Assembly (NCBI GenBank): GCA_964494805.1
Contig: CAZBST010000010.1
Span: forward strand, 1 to 64,000
Source of the DNA: CAIYOL01 sp964494805
GTDB taxonomy: Bacteria > Planctomycetota > Phycisphaerae > Sedimentisphaerales > Anaerobacaceae
Direction: 5' to 3'
DNA length: 64,000 nt
Shown here: positions 53,958 to 62,726 of the stretch, in pieces
How positions within the stretch are numbered: the first letter of the stretch is position 1
Layout of the letters: every line of letters starts with the position of its first letter
Program-made: the position numbers and the translations under genes
The notes under the pieces: model-generated
Databases searched by the model: none
Told to the model about the DNA's origin: nothing
The model's input: only the letters and a program-made list of their open reading frames with translations

Positions 53958-55355
53958 ATGAAAACTTTTGCCATAAATACTATTGGCTGTAAAGTCAATC
54001 AATATGAAAGCCAGCAGATTCGAGAGCTGCTCGAACGGCTCGGACTCAACGAGGTCGAAACGTTCAAAAGTGAGCCCGACCTAGTTGTTATCAATACCTG
54101 CTGCGTAACACTATCGGCCTCTGCAAAAAGCCGACAACGCATCCGAAAAGCCCAAAAGCTAAGTCCTGATGCTGTTATAGTTGTTTGCGGCTGCCTACCA
54201 ACGGTACAAACCCTTCAACTGCGCTCTGGACAGGCAGGCGAGCTACACAACCTTGGTAAAAACATCCATCTCATTAGACATCGAGAAAGCATAGCTGCAA
54301 CTTTAAGCCGAATAATCAATAACGGCAAAGTTGCTGTCTCGAACTCACAAGGCCAAAACAATACTATTAAAGCAGAAAACAGCCCCAAAATCAAGCTTAA
54401 AAACCAGGTTGAGCGGCCAAAACTTACCAAATTAACATCATTTAAGGGCCATACAAGGGCATTTCTTAAAATTCAGGACGGCTGCGATGGATATTGCACC
54501 TATTGTATAGTACCTAAAGCCCGCCCATTTGTTCACAGTAAGCCGGCTGAAGCGGTCCTCCAAGAGGCACAAGCCCTGGTTGAAGCGGGTCATAAGGAAA
54601 TCGTCGTAACAGGCATATTCGTCGGGGCTTACGGCCAAAAAAGCGTCCGGCGAAAAAACTGGGCCAATCAACGAAACGACAAATTAGCAGATCTGTTAGA
54701 TAAAATGGGAGAAATACCGAATCTTGCAAGAATAAGAGTAAGCTCGCTGGAGCCGAGCGATGTAACGCCGCGATTACTCGATACTTTCTGTAACAATCGT
54801 AAGATTATGCCACATCTACACTTGTCACTGCAATCAGGTTCAAACACAGTCTTAAAAAAGATGTGCAGACAATACAGCGCCGATGAATTTAAAGAAAAGA
54901 TTGCGTTAATCAAAAGTCGGCTCGACAGGCCTGCTATCACTACTGATATCATCGTTGGGTTCCCGGGGGAAACGGAGGCGGATTTCAAGGAGACGGTTGA
55001 GCTGGCAAAAGAAGTAGGGTTTGCAAAGATGCACGTTTTTAGTTTTTCGAAACGGGCGGACACGACTGCAGCAACTTTGCAAGGTGTTGTAAATAATGAG
55101 GTTATGAAGAAACGCTCCCAGATATTGCGGGATTTGGATGCTGAGCTGGGCTACAAATTTCGGCAGCAATTTGTCGGTGAAACATCTGAAATTTTGATGG
55201 AAAATAGCGATGGGCAGTGTAAAGGCAGAAGTGAAAGATATTTTATGGTTTATCTCGAAAAAACAGGGAAAAGCCCGCAAAAAGGCAAGTTAGTGAGGGT
55301 AAGGTTAATTAAAAATAGTGTAAATGGGCTGATTGGGCAAGCATGTGAAATTTAG
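53958..55355 (+). CDS. mtaB: MtaB: tRNA t6A37 methylthiotransferase
   Basis: This radical-SAM enzyme adds a methylthio group to t6A at position 37 of tRNAs reading ANN codons. The N-terminal UPF0004 domain has cluster cysteines 11, 48 and 79. The radical SAM site is Cys176-x3-Cys180-x2-Cys183 (GCDGYCTYC), and a TRAM-like C-terminus (GKLVRVRLI...GLIGQAC) follows. The CKVNQYES start and 465-residue length mark MtaB rather than MiaB or RimO. Residues 85-96 come from an inserted repeat at 54211-54243. The ATG has no ribosome site; the AT-rich DNA just before it may hold the promoter shared with divergent pilM. Confidence 0.92.
   Translation: MKTFAINTIGCKVNQYESQQIRELLERLGLNEVETFKSEPDLVVINTCCVTLSASAKSRQRIRKAQKLSPDAVIVVCGCLPTVQTLQLRSGQAGELHNLGKNIHLIRHRESIAATLSRIINNGKVAVSNSQGQNNTIKAENSPKIKLKNQVERPKLTKLTSFKGHTRAFLKIQDGCDGYCTYCIVPKARPFVHSKPAEAVLQEAQALVEAGHKEIVVTGIFVGAYGQKSVRRKNWANQRNDKLADLLDKMGEIPNLARIRVSSLEPSDVTPRLLDTFCNNRKIMPHLHLSLQSGSNTVLKKMCRQYSADEFKEKIALIKSRLDRPAITTDIIVGFPGETEADFKETVELAKEVGFAKMHVFSFSKRADTTAATLQGVVNNEVMKKRSQILRDLDAELGYKFRQQFVGETSEILMENSDGQCKGRSERYFMVYLEKTGKSPQKGKLVRVRLIKNSVNGLIGQACEI
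54211..54243 (+). repeat. Repeat-derived insert in mtaB
   Basis: CCCTTCAACTGCGCTCTGGA followed by CAGGCAGGCGAGC closely resembles the CCCTTCGACTNCGCTCAGG repeat family with its GACAGGC extension. It keeps the frame open and falls in the loop after the third cluster cysteine. Confidence 0.55.
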
Positions 55356-55918
55356 AATCTAGAATGTAGTCCGCCTTCGTTTATGCTATGGTGGATAAAA
55401 ATTTCGAATTTGCAAGAGAAAAGAGGGAAGGGTGCTATTATAAGAGCGAACGTTCAAAAATATTCAGGAATGTTCTAAACTATCTAAAAACTATATAGAA
55501 ATTTACAAAAACTGCATAGAAACTTACAAAAATTGTATAGAAATATTCAGAACTTGATAGGAAACGTTTGAAAATATTCGACAATTTTTGGATGCCACGA
55601 AGACACCAAGACGCGAAGTCCTATGGACTCCTTATGGGAAAAATCTATCACAGATTACGATGGATTTTGCAAGAATATACTTGACAACGGGGGACAAGGA
55701 CATATAATCCGCATAATGCGATTGCGATAATTGTTTTCCCTTGTCTTCTGAGAATAGGAGGCGGTGTTGGAAAAGTGCGAATTATCATCTCGATTTTTTA
55801 AGAGTTTATTAAGCGCCGAGGGTGCAGAAAGTCTGCGCTGCGGTAATAAAAAATAGTCAACTGTGTAAATAGAAACAAGTTTGAAATGGCTATGCCATGC
55901 CATAGGCAGGGAGAAAAA
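55356..55918. other. Spacer with phased 21-nt array
   Basis: About 560 bp. The array at 55433-55618 fills the middle; the rest holds no gene. AGGGAG before 55919 is the ribosome site of the metzincin gene. Confidence 0.5.
55433..55618. repeat. 21-nt phased A-tract array, copy 2
   Basis: After TGCTATTATAAGAGC come about six 21-base units (55457-55582; clearest at 55499-55519, 55520-55540, 55541-55561 and 55562-55582). GATGCCACGAAGACACCAAGACGCGAAG follows. Units such as AAACTTACAAAAATTGTATAG put A-tracts about 10-11 bases apart. The layout matches 40332-40454. Confidence 0.78.
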
Positions 55919-58900
55919 ATGGAAACTACGAAAAAACAGGCGAAAAAGTCATTCTTTATTTTATTGCCAGTTTTGGTGCTAAGTCTGGCGTATAGCGGTT
56001 ACGGTGCTACCGATGGCTACTCGCCAAAGCCTGACCCGGAGTTCTGGAGGTTCGTCCCGGCGGCAATGGGGCCAAACACAATTTATATGAAAGCAACGCC
56101 CGCTATAGACGTGAACGATCCACCCGTAAGGTACTACTTCGAATGCACCGACCACCCCGAAGCCAGCAGCGGTTGGGTATCAGATGCGAATTACACGGCT
56201 ACAGGGCTTACTCCGGGTACCACGTATTCGTTCAGGGTCAGAACATGTGATAATGATGGTGGCGACCCTAATACTCAGAGTAGATGGTCGCTAACTACTC
56301 CATCTGCAACCACCGATCTTGACACTACTCCCCCTGTGCTCAAGCTGGACCTCAACTATGACTCAAACAATGATGATGCGAACACCCAGATAGGCTTTAC
56401 TAAATTTATCATTCCAGACGGCGGCAGTGAAGTAAATGGTGTCATAATTGACATTGAGGGGGAGACTACATCGGCCCGGCGTGAAGACCCTTGTGGTGCG
56501 TGGGAGAAGTACGATCCGTGGTTCGGTTCAATCCCTGGTGACCCATGCTGGTATTCCCCGCGAGCCGGTGAGAGAATTTATCGCGATTTTATCTACGGGA
56601 TACCGCCGAGCGGAGTTACTATCACGCTATGGGGACTTGGGGTCAATCAGGACTGTAACATAACGATGTGGACATACGATAGCGAAAGCACAGGAGGCAC
56701 CAATAGAGTCGCAATGTGGTACGCCAATGGCACGTATATTTTTGACACCAACTTCATAGGTGGTCCGGCGAGTTATCCGAAGTATGATAACCAACCTCCT
56801 GCAGGCTGGCAAGATTTATATAAGTACGCCTGTCACGTGAGAGCCACGGCGGATGCATTTGGCAGAATTGCCCTGACAAGTCTCAGGGGGCCAAACAGTC
56901 CGGAAACCGAGCCTTTTGCTTTTGTCAACGCCATAAAGGTGGAGCCGAATGCCCTGACGCCGTTTGTTCCGACACCATATGCCCATCGTCCTGTGCCGTT
57001 TGACGGCACAGAAGATGTGCCTGTATATACGAAGCTTAAATGGGGGAATGGCGACGGTGTTGCAACACACGATTTATATCTCGGTACCAGTTGGAATGAT
57101 GTCAACGATGCCACTAGAGCTTTTCAGCCGCCCGGCGTGTCGATTTACGAACAAGACCTTCCTACTGGTGCTAACGAAGGTTATGACCCCTTTGATGCTG
57201 CCGGCTTCCTCGCTTTAGACACAACCTACTACTGGCGAGTCGATGAAAATCCCGGCATCTATAAAGGTGAGGTCTGGAGCTTTACGACATGTCCGAATTC
57301 TGTCGTGGACAATTTTAATAAGGTGTATGGTCCCTCCTACCCTGATAGGCTGAGGGACACCTGGAAGGATTATTGGACCCAGGGTCAACCCAGGACCAGC
57401 GCGGAAGTTTATCTTGCGACAGACCCGAATCGCGGCGGACCGCCATACCAGTCGATGAGGTATGATTTCCTGAATACATATGAACCATACTATTCTGAGG
57501 TCAGAGCGACTATTGGTACCGGAGCTGATGAATTGAATATCGACCCGAACTGGCTCGGGATGGGCGCTAAGGCACTGGTGCTGTGGTTCTATGGTCAGGC
57601 AGATAATCCTACCACCGAGCAGATGTATGTGAAACTGACTGATGGGTACAACAATTTCGGGACAGTGACATACGGCGACCAACCTGACGAGGACCCGAAT
57701 TATGTGAAGGATGCGAATTGGCATGAATGGAATATTGACCTGGCACTTTTTGACGCCTTCGGCGTTAATCTATCCGATGTTAAGAAAATCACTATCGGCT
57801 TCGGCGACGGAACACCGGCACCAATCGATGGTACCATGTACTTTGAAGATATTCAACTGTATACAACCAGATGTGTTCTTGCGAAGCGTTCTGCCGAGTT
57901 TGCCAAGGTTGATTATGCTCCGTTCGATATGTACGGTTATCCTTGCGGGGATTGCAAGGTGGACGATAAAGAGCTTAAGTGGATGTACGATGACTGGCTG
58001 GAGCCTGCTCAGGCGACTAAAACTGGAGAGATAAAAATCGAAATTCATATCGTGAAAGATTCAGGCATCACCGAAGAGCAAATAAGGGAACAAATAAAAA
58101 ATGCTAACGAAGCTGACGACCCCAATGCCAAGTTTGTTGTGACCAGTGTCCATATTTACGAGCCCAATACGCCGTACGATGCGAATTTCAACGAGAAATG
58201 TAAGGTAAATATCTGGGGGTTGAAGAAAAATCCTTGGCATAAGAGATTTCCAGGTTTAGTAGACCCAAATGTATCGGCACAATGGAGCAAGGTAATTATT
58301 TTAGTTCCTGGAGATGGCAATAACACTTACATCAAGCCTTCTACCGGTGCACATGAACTGAATCATTTTTTGGGGCTCGACCACAATGACGTTAATAATA
58401 ATCCAATTACGGACCCTAATAACAAAATGTATCCAGATAATGACCAAGATGCAAACGGAGTACTTAAGTCTTGCCATCGAAAGGGAACAAAGTTGGAAGA
58501 GTGGCAGCGAAAGAAAATCAGCGAAGGTGCGAAAAAATGCCAGAAAGCATCGGACGCGGTGCTCGGCGGGTATGGTGATGAGACATACGACAACGTAGGA
58601 GATGTGAATTTTGAATATATCGACCTAAATTGGATGCAGGGCTGGATAGAGTGGATACAGGATACGTACGTGCTTCATTTGACGGCACAGGTTGATTTGC
58701 TTTCTTTTGAAAATTATTCTGAAATTGGATTCTATATTGAATCCGATAGCAATCAGTCCACCGGCCAACCGCCAGAGGGATTAGACTACTATGTGGCCCT
58801 GCAGCCCTCGTCTAATCAAATCAAGTTCGAGAGATATGATACGTATTGGATACCTTTGGACACCAGTGGGATATCTTTTGAATTTACATACATTAACCCA

Positions 58901-59167
58901 GATGTTAATGTTCCACCAATTCCCTCTGGGGTAAAATTCGAATCGCCTCTGACATTATTACAGAGGAGAGCAGGAGATGTAATATCATACAGAGCTGCTG
59001 CACAAAATTATGTCGAGATGGATGTGTCACCAAACACAGGTTTGTTGAGCATTGCATTCCCGCCGCCTCTAATACCGCCTGATCTAGATAGCGATGGCAC
59101 GGTAAACTTCAAGGACTTTGCCCTTTCGGCGAATAGATGGCTTGAAGAGCAGATGTTCCCTCGCTAA
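55919..59167 (+). CDS. Large secreted metzincin-like metalloprotease with FN3 and dockerin-like modules
   Basis: The 1082-residue protein has a signal peptide (residues about 15-33), a fibronectin-III-like domain (YTATGLTPGTTYSFRVRTC), beta-rich carbohydrate-binding-like regions (WEKYDPWFG...; VVDNFNKVYG...YFEDIQLY), then a dockerin-like internal segment (CGDCKVDDKELKWMYDDWLE). After it comes H812-E-L-N-H-F-L-G-L-D-H, a full metzincin zinc motif HExxHxxGxxH. The C-terminus is another dockerin-like motif (DLDSDGTVNFKDFALSANRWLEE). It is probably an extracellular protease. The protease core is small and divergent, so activity is inferred from the motif. ATG 55919 has AGGGAG upstream and is preferred over an in-frame start 33 bases earlier. 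Confidence 0.8.
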   Translation: METTKKQAKKSFFILLPVLVLSLAYSGYGATDGYSPKPDPEFWRFVPAAMGPNTIYMKATPAIDVNDPPVRYYFECTDHPEASSGWVSDANYTATGLTPGTTYSFRVRTCDNDGGDPNTQSRWSLTTPSATTDLDTTPPVLKLDLNYDSNNDDANTQIGFTKFIIPDGGSEVNGVIIDIEGETTSARREDPCGAWEKYDPWFGSIPGDPCWYSPRAGERIYRDFIYGIPPSGVTITLWGLGVNQDCNITMWTYDSESTGGTNRVAMWYANGTYIFDTNFIGGPASYPKYDNQPPAGWQDLYKYACHVRATADAFGRIALTSLRGPNSPETEPFAFVNAIKVEPNALTPFVPTPYAHRPVPFDGTEDVPVYTKLKWGNGDGVATHDLYLGTSWNDVNDATRAFQPPGVSIYEQDLPTGANEGYDPFDAAGFLALDTTYYWRVDENPGIYKGEVWSFTTCPNSVVDNFNKVYGPSYPDRLRDTWKDYWTQGQPRTSAEVYLATDPNRGGPPYQSMRYDFLNTYEPYYSEVRATIGTGADELNIDPNWLGMGAKALVLWFYGQADNPTTEQMYVKLTDGYNNFGTVTYGDQPDEDPNYVKDANWHEWNIDLALFDAFGVNLSDVKKITIGFGDGTPAPIDGTMYFEDIQLYTTRCVLAKRSAEFAKVDYAPFDMYGYPCGDCKVDDKELKWMYDDWLEPAQATKTGEIKIEIHIVKDSGITEEQIREQIKNANEADDPNAKFVVTSVHIYEPNTPYDANFNEKCKVNIWGLKKNPWHKRFPGLVDPNVSAQWSKVIILVPGDGNNTYIKPSTGAHELNHFLGLDHNDVNNNPITDPNNKMYPDNDQDANGVLKSCHRKGTKLEEWQRKKISEGAKKCQKASDAVLGGYGDETYDNVGDVNFEYIDLNWMQGWIEWIQDTYVLHLTAQVDLLSFENYSEIGFYIESDSNQSTGQPPEGLDYYVALQPSSNQIKFERYDTYWIPLDTSGISFEFTYINPDVNVPPIPSGVKFESPLTLLQRRAGDVISYRAAAQNYVEMDVSPNTGLLSIAFPPPLIPPDLDSDGTVNFKDFALSANRWLEEQMFPR

Positions 59168-59782
59168 TCAAGGTGATACAAGGCTGAGAAAGAACCCCAG
59201 CCACCGCCCCGCCCAAGGCGGGCAAGCTTCGATAAATTTCCGGACGGACAGGCGGGTGCCGGAGCTATACACAAACGCCCGAACAGGGGGCGTTGAGTAA
59301 TAACCCATGCAATAAATCCCCCTTCCATTCTTCGCCCTAAAGGGCTCCGGAGGACAGGTCGCCGAGGCTTCCGTCTTCATCCCACTTACGGCTCCCCAAG
59401 GGGACTAAGAGACTACGCCGGACAAGTCGGTGGGACAGGTTGCGGGGCTAAATTTTTTTGGTTTACTACGATATTTTCGCGGTTGGGAGAAATTGAGATT
59501 GCCGCCCATTCGATTATGCTCGGGGTAATCTCCTTCGCTCGTAATGACATTTCTGCCTTGCTACAAGGGGAAAATGCCTGTCTCGGGAGTTTTTTGAGAA
59601 AAATGGAAAATACGAAAAAAAACCTTGACCGGCTTCGGTTCATATGATTACGATTAGCGGGATTAAAATTCAGTTCTGAAAAATGTAAAGGATTAATGGT
59701 AAGCTCTGTAAGGAGGCCGCGAAAGAGCAAAACCAAGTTACAGTGGGTCCCACTGTAACACTATAAAGACAGGAGGTTCTTT
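59168..59782. other. Spacer with degenerate repeats upstream of transporter operon
   Basis: About 615 bp. GGACAGGCGGGTGCCGGAGC (59243-59262) and related GGACAGG stretches at about 59353 and 59431 look like degraded palindromic elements. A perfect palindrome lies at 59737-59759. No gene seen; reading frames here are short. Confidence 0.5.
59737..59759 (+). promoter_or_regulatory. Perfect palindrome GTTACAGTGGG-T-CCCACTGTAAC, likely operator
   Basis: Eleven-base arms are separated by one base and end 23 bp before the MFS start codon, just upstream of its AGGAGG. The size and symmetry fit the binding site of a dimeric repressor (GntR or LacI type), as expected for a sugar-acid transport operon. 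It could also form an RNA hairpin in the leader. Confidence 0.6.
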
Positions 59783-61129
59783 ATGTCAAATGAACGAGTA
59801 CCAGAAGTAACAACCACATCATCATCAACCGGCTACTTTCGATGGATTATCTGTGCACTGCTATTTACCGCAATCGCCCTGAACTACATTGACCGGCAAA
59901 TCCTCGGTCTTCTAAAGCCGATGCTGGAGAAAAGCCTGAACTGGACTGAAGAAGATTTCGGCTATATCGTCATCGCATTTACCATCGCATACGGGATAAG
60001 CTATACCTGCGGAGGATGGTTTATGGACCGAGTAGGCGTCAAAGTCGGTTTTGTCGTTGCGGTCATTCTATGGAGCCTGGCGGAGATGGCCCACGCTTTG
60101 AACTGGTATATTCCGGTTGAATTAAAGATAGGCATGTTCGCGATGTCTGCAACGGCGTTCGGCTTTTGCGTTGCGCGTGCTGTGCTTGGTATAGCAGAAG
60201 GAGGCAGCTTCCCGGCGGTCAACAAAACCGTCAGCGAATGGTTTCCCAAAAAAGAACGTGCGTTTGCGTTCGGGATTGCCAACTCCGGCACCGCTATCGG
60301 CGCCATAGCAGCACCATTACTGATATTGTGGCTTGCCACTGATTTCAGCTGGCCGATAGCTTTCATAGTAACAGGCGCTATGGGCTTGTTCTGGGCTGTT
60401 TTCTGGCTGCCGCTTTATGCAAATCCGCATAAGCATAAACGAATTTCGGCGGCGGAACTTGCCCATATCGACAAAGACCCTCCTGACCCACCGGGCATGA
60501 AAGTCCCTTGGCGGACGCTGCTGAAATATCGCCAAACGTGGATGTATATTGTGGGAACAGGTATCAGCGGCACAATATGGTGGTTCTGGCTCTACTGGGG
60601 TCCTGACTTTTTGCACAAGCAATACGGGCTGGATGTGAAAAGTCTGGGCTGGCCGATGGTGCTTGTTTACCTGATAACAGGTATAGGCAGTATCACAGGC
60701 GGGTGGCTATCCGGCTGGTTTATGAAGCTGGGCTGGTCGATAAACGTTTCCCGCAAGATGGCAATGCTGGTCTGCTCCCTGTGTGTAGTGCCTGTATTTT
60801 CGGCATCAATCATCCCTAACGCGTGGGTAGGAGCGATGCTGATGGGTCTTGCAATGGCGGCGCACCAGGGATTTGCCGCGAATCTTTTTACAATGGTTTC
60901 GGACACCGCGCCTCGCCGAGTAGTGGGTTCAATCGTAGGCCTGGGCGGTACGGCGGCCTGCATCGGCACATTCTTTACCGGGATATACGTACCTAAAATT
61001 CTCGAAGCAACCGGCAAATACCAGTTAGTGCTGATTATCGCATCCTGCGCGTATGTGGTAACCCTTCTGATAATTCACGCAATTAATCCGAAGCTGAAAT
61101 CGATGGAGATAACTATCCCGCAGGAATAG
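59783..61129 (+). CDS. MFS transporter, anion:cation symporter (hexuronate type)
   Basis: The 448-residue protein has twelve membrane helices. ALNYIDRQILGLLKPMLEKSLNWTEEDFGYI at residues 32-62 and CGGWFMDRVGVKVGF match the ExuT/GudP (ACS) branch that brings in hexuronates or aldonates with protons. An exact substrate is not readable. AGGAGG precedes the ATG. The TRAP genes follow within 32 bp, so two different uptake systems share one transcript behind the palindrome. Confidence 0.88.
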   Translation: MSNERVPEVTTTSSSTGYFRWIICALLFTAIALNYIDRQILGLLKPMLEKSLNWTEEDFGYIVIAFTIAYGISYTCGGWFMDRVGVKVGFVVAVILWSLAEMAHALNWYIPVELKIGMFAMSATAFGFCVARAVLGIAEGGSFPAVNKTVSEWFPKKERAFAFGIANSGTAIGAIAAPLLILWLATDFSWPIAFIVTGAMGLFWAVFWLPLYANPHKHKRISAAELAHIDKDPPDPPGMKVPWRTLLKYRQTWMYIVGTGISGTIWWFWLYWGPDFLHKQYGLDVKSLGWPMVLVYLITGIGSITGGWLSGWFMKLGWSINVSRKMAMLVCSLCVVPVFSASIIPNAWVGAMLMGLAMAAHQGFAANLFTMVSDTAPRRVVGSIVGLGGTAACIGTFFTGIYVPKILEATGKYQLVLIIASCAYVVTLLIIHAINPKLKSMEITIPQE

Positions 61130-61161
61130 GCGCGACAAGCTCACTACGAAGCGAAAAGGCG

Positions 61162-62151
61162 ATGAAGCGCAAGGCGATACTGTTTTGGCTTTTTATATGT
61201 GCGGCTTTGACAATCTCTGCCGGCTGCAAAAAGGAAAATGCTACCAAACCGGAGGTTGTATTGAAGCTGGGCCACGTTCTCGATGTAGCCCATCCCGTAC
61301 ATAAGGCGATGGTGTATATGGCCGAGAGGACGGCAGAGAAATCAGGGGGGCGAATGAAGGTCGAAGTCTTTCCGAACGAACAATTAGGCACCGAAAAGGA
61401 ATTAATAGAAGCACTGCAGCTCGGCTATCTGGCGATGACCAAAACCTCCTCAGCACCGATGGAAGGGTTCGTGCAGCAAATGAGGATTTTCGGTATTCCA
61501 TACCTGTTCAGAGACTCCGAACATTTCTGGAAGGTATTGAAAGGACCTATAGGTAAAGAATTGCTTCTTGCGGGTCAATCCAAGGGGCTGCGAGGGCTAT
61601 GCTATTACGATGCCGGCGCCAGGAGTTTTTACGCCAAAAAAGAAATCCATTTACCTTCCGACCTGGAGGGATTAAAAATCCGCGTGCAGCGCAGCGTTAT
61701 GTCAATAAAAATGATAGAAGCTATGGGCGGCTCTTCAACACCGATTTCGTTCGGCGAACTTTATACGGCGCTCAGTCAGGGCGTCGTGGACGCAGCGGAA
61801 AACAATCCGCCGTCATTTTATACGAGCCGGCATTACGAGATATGCAAATATTACACACTGGACGAACACGCAAGACTGCCTGATATACTGATGATAAGTG
61901 TGCGGGTGTGGAATAATCTCAAACCCGAATTTCAGCAGATACTTCAGGAGGCCGTGGATGAGTCCGTCGAATATCAGCGCAAGATTTGGGCTGAAGCAGA
62001 AGAATCAGATATGAAAAAAATACAGGAGGCAAAAGTCAAGGTCATATACCCAGACAAGGAACCCTTCCGGAAATCGGTCAAATGCGTATGGGACGAGTTC
62101 GAGGGCACTGACATCGGCGAGCTGATTAAACAAATACAGGAGGTGAAGTAA
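61162..62151 (+). CDS. dctP: TRAP transporter substrate-binding lipoprotein (DctP family)
   Basis: The binding protein captures an organic acid outside the membrane and hands it to the DctQM channel. The lipobox ISAGC anchors it at Cys21. LKLGHVLDVAHPVHKAM, FPNEQLGTEKELIEALQLG and the substrate-contacting Arg in GLKIRVQRS (the carboxylate-binding residue of DctP proteins) are present, along with FGELYTALSQGVVDAAENN. Length 329 is normal. In this subfamily substrates are often uronates, which fits the neighbouring hexuronate-type MFS. The gap to dctQ is 2 bp. Confidence 0.93.
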   Translation: MKRKAILFWLFICAALTISAGCKKENATKPEVVLKLGHVLDVAHPVHKAMVYMAERTAEKSGGRMKVEVFPNEQLGTEKELIEALQLGYLAMTKTSSAPMEGFVQQMRIFGIPYLFRDSEHFWKVLKGPIGKELLLAGQSKGLRGLCYYDAGARSFYAKKEIHLPSDLEGLKIRVQRSVMSIKMIEAMGGSSTPISFGELYTALSQGVVDAAENNPPSFYTSRHYEICKYYTLDEHARLPDILMISVRVWNNLKPEFQQILQEAVDESVEYQRKIWAEAEESDMKKIQEAKVKVIYPDKEPFRKSVKCVWDEFEGTDIGELIKQIQEVK

Positions 62152-62153
62152 CG

Positions 62154-62693
62154 GTGTTCAAGGCAATAAAAAAGATATTAGACCGTTCACTTGAGATATT
62201 AGTTATGACGGTTATGGCAGTGCTTACGGTGGACGTGCTATGGCAGGTCTTTACGCGTTTTATACTCAAAAACCCCAGCACCTGGACGGAAGAACTGGCG
62301 ATATTCCTGCTCATCTGGGTCTCACTTCTCGGCGCCGCGGTTGCACTGGGTCGCGGTGCTCATCTGGGTATCGATTACTTTGTCAGCAAGCTGCCGCCAA
62401 GGAAAAGGCTTTGTACGGAAATATTCGTTTTCCTTTGCACATCGAGCTTTTCGCTATGCGTTATGATTATAGGTGGAACGAACCTCGTTATAAGCACTTT
62501 GAAATTTGGACAGGTATCGCCGGCCCTGGGAGTTGAAATCGGATATGTATATCTTGCTATACCAATCAGCGGCTTTTTTCTCGTGCTTTATTCTGTTATC
62601 GGGCTGGTTGAGAGAATAGTCGAATTATCCAAGCCAGGCTCTGCCCTACAGCAAGAAATCGCACCGCCGGACGAACAAACTGGTGCATACTGA
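62154..62693 (+). CDS. dctQ: TRAP transporter small membrane subunit (DctQ)
   Basis: The 179 residues form four membrane helices, with STWTEELAIFLLIWVSLLGAAVALGRGAHLGIDYFV in the second and third, the DctQ signature. The GTG start at 62154 has GGAGGTG upstream inside the end of dctP, so translation is coupled. It pairs with the DctM subunit that follows. Confidence 0.92.
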   Translation: MFKAIKKILDRSLEILVMTVMAVLTVDVLWQVFTRFILKNPSTWTEELAIFLLIWVSLLGAAVALGRGAHLGIDYFVSKLPPRKRLCTEIFVFLCTSSFSLCVMIIGGTNLVISTLKFGQVSPALGVEIGYVYLAIPISGFFLVLYSVIGLVERIVELSKPGSALQQEIAPPDEQTGAY

Positions 62694-62726
62694 TACCAAA
62701 TTGAAAATGCGCGAAAGGATTTTATA

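Noticed and set aside
55457..55582. CRISPR-like array
   Set aside because: Units are 21 bases, contiguous, with no unique spacers and no cas genes anywhere in the window.
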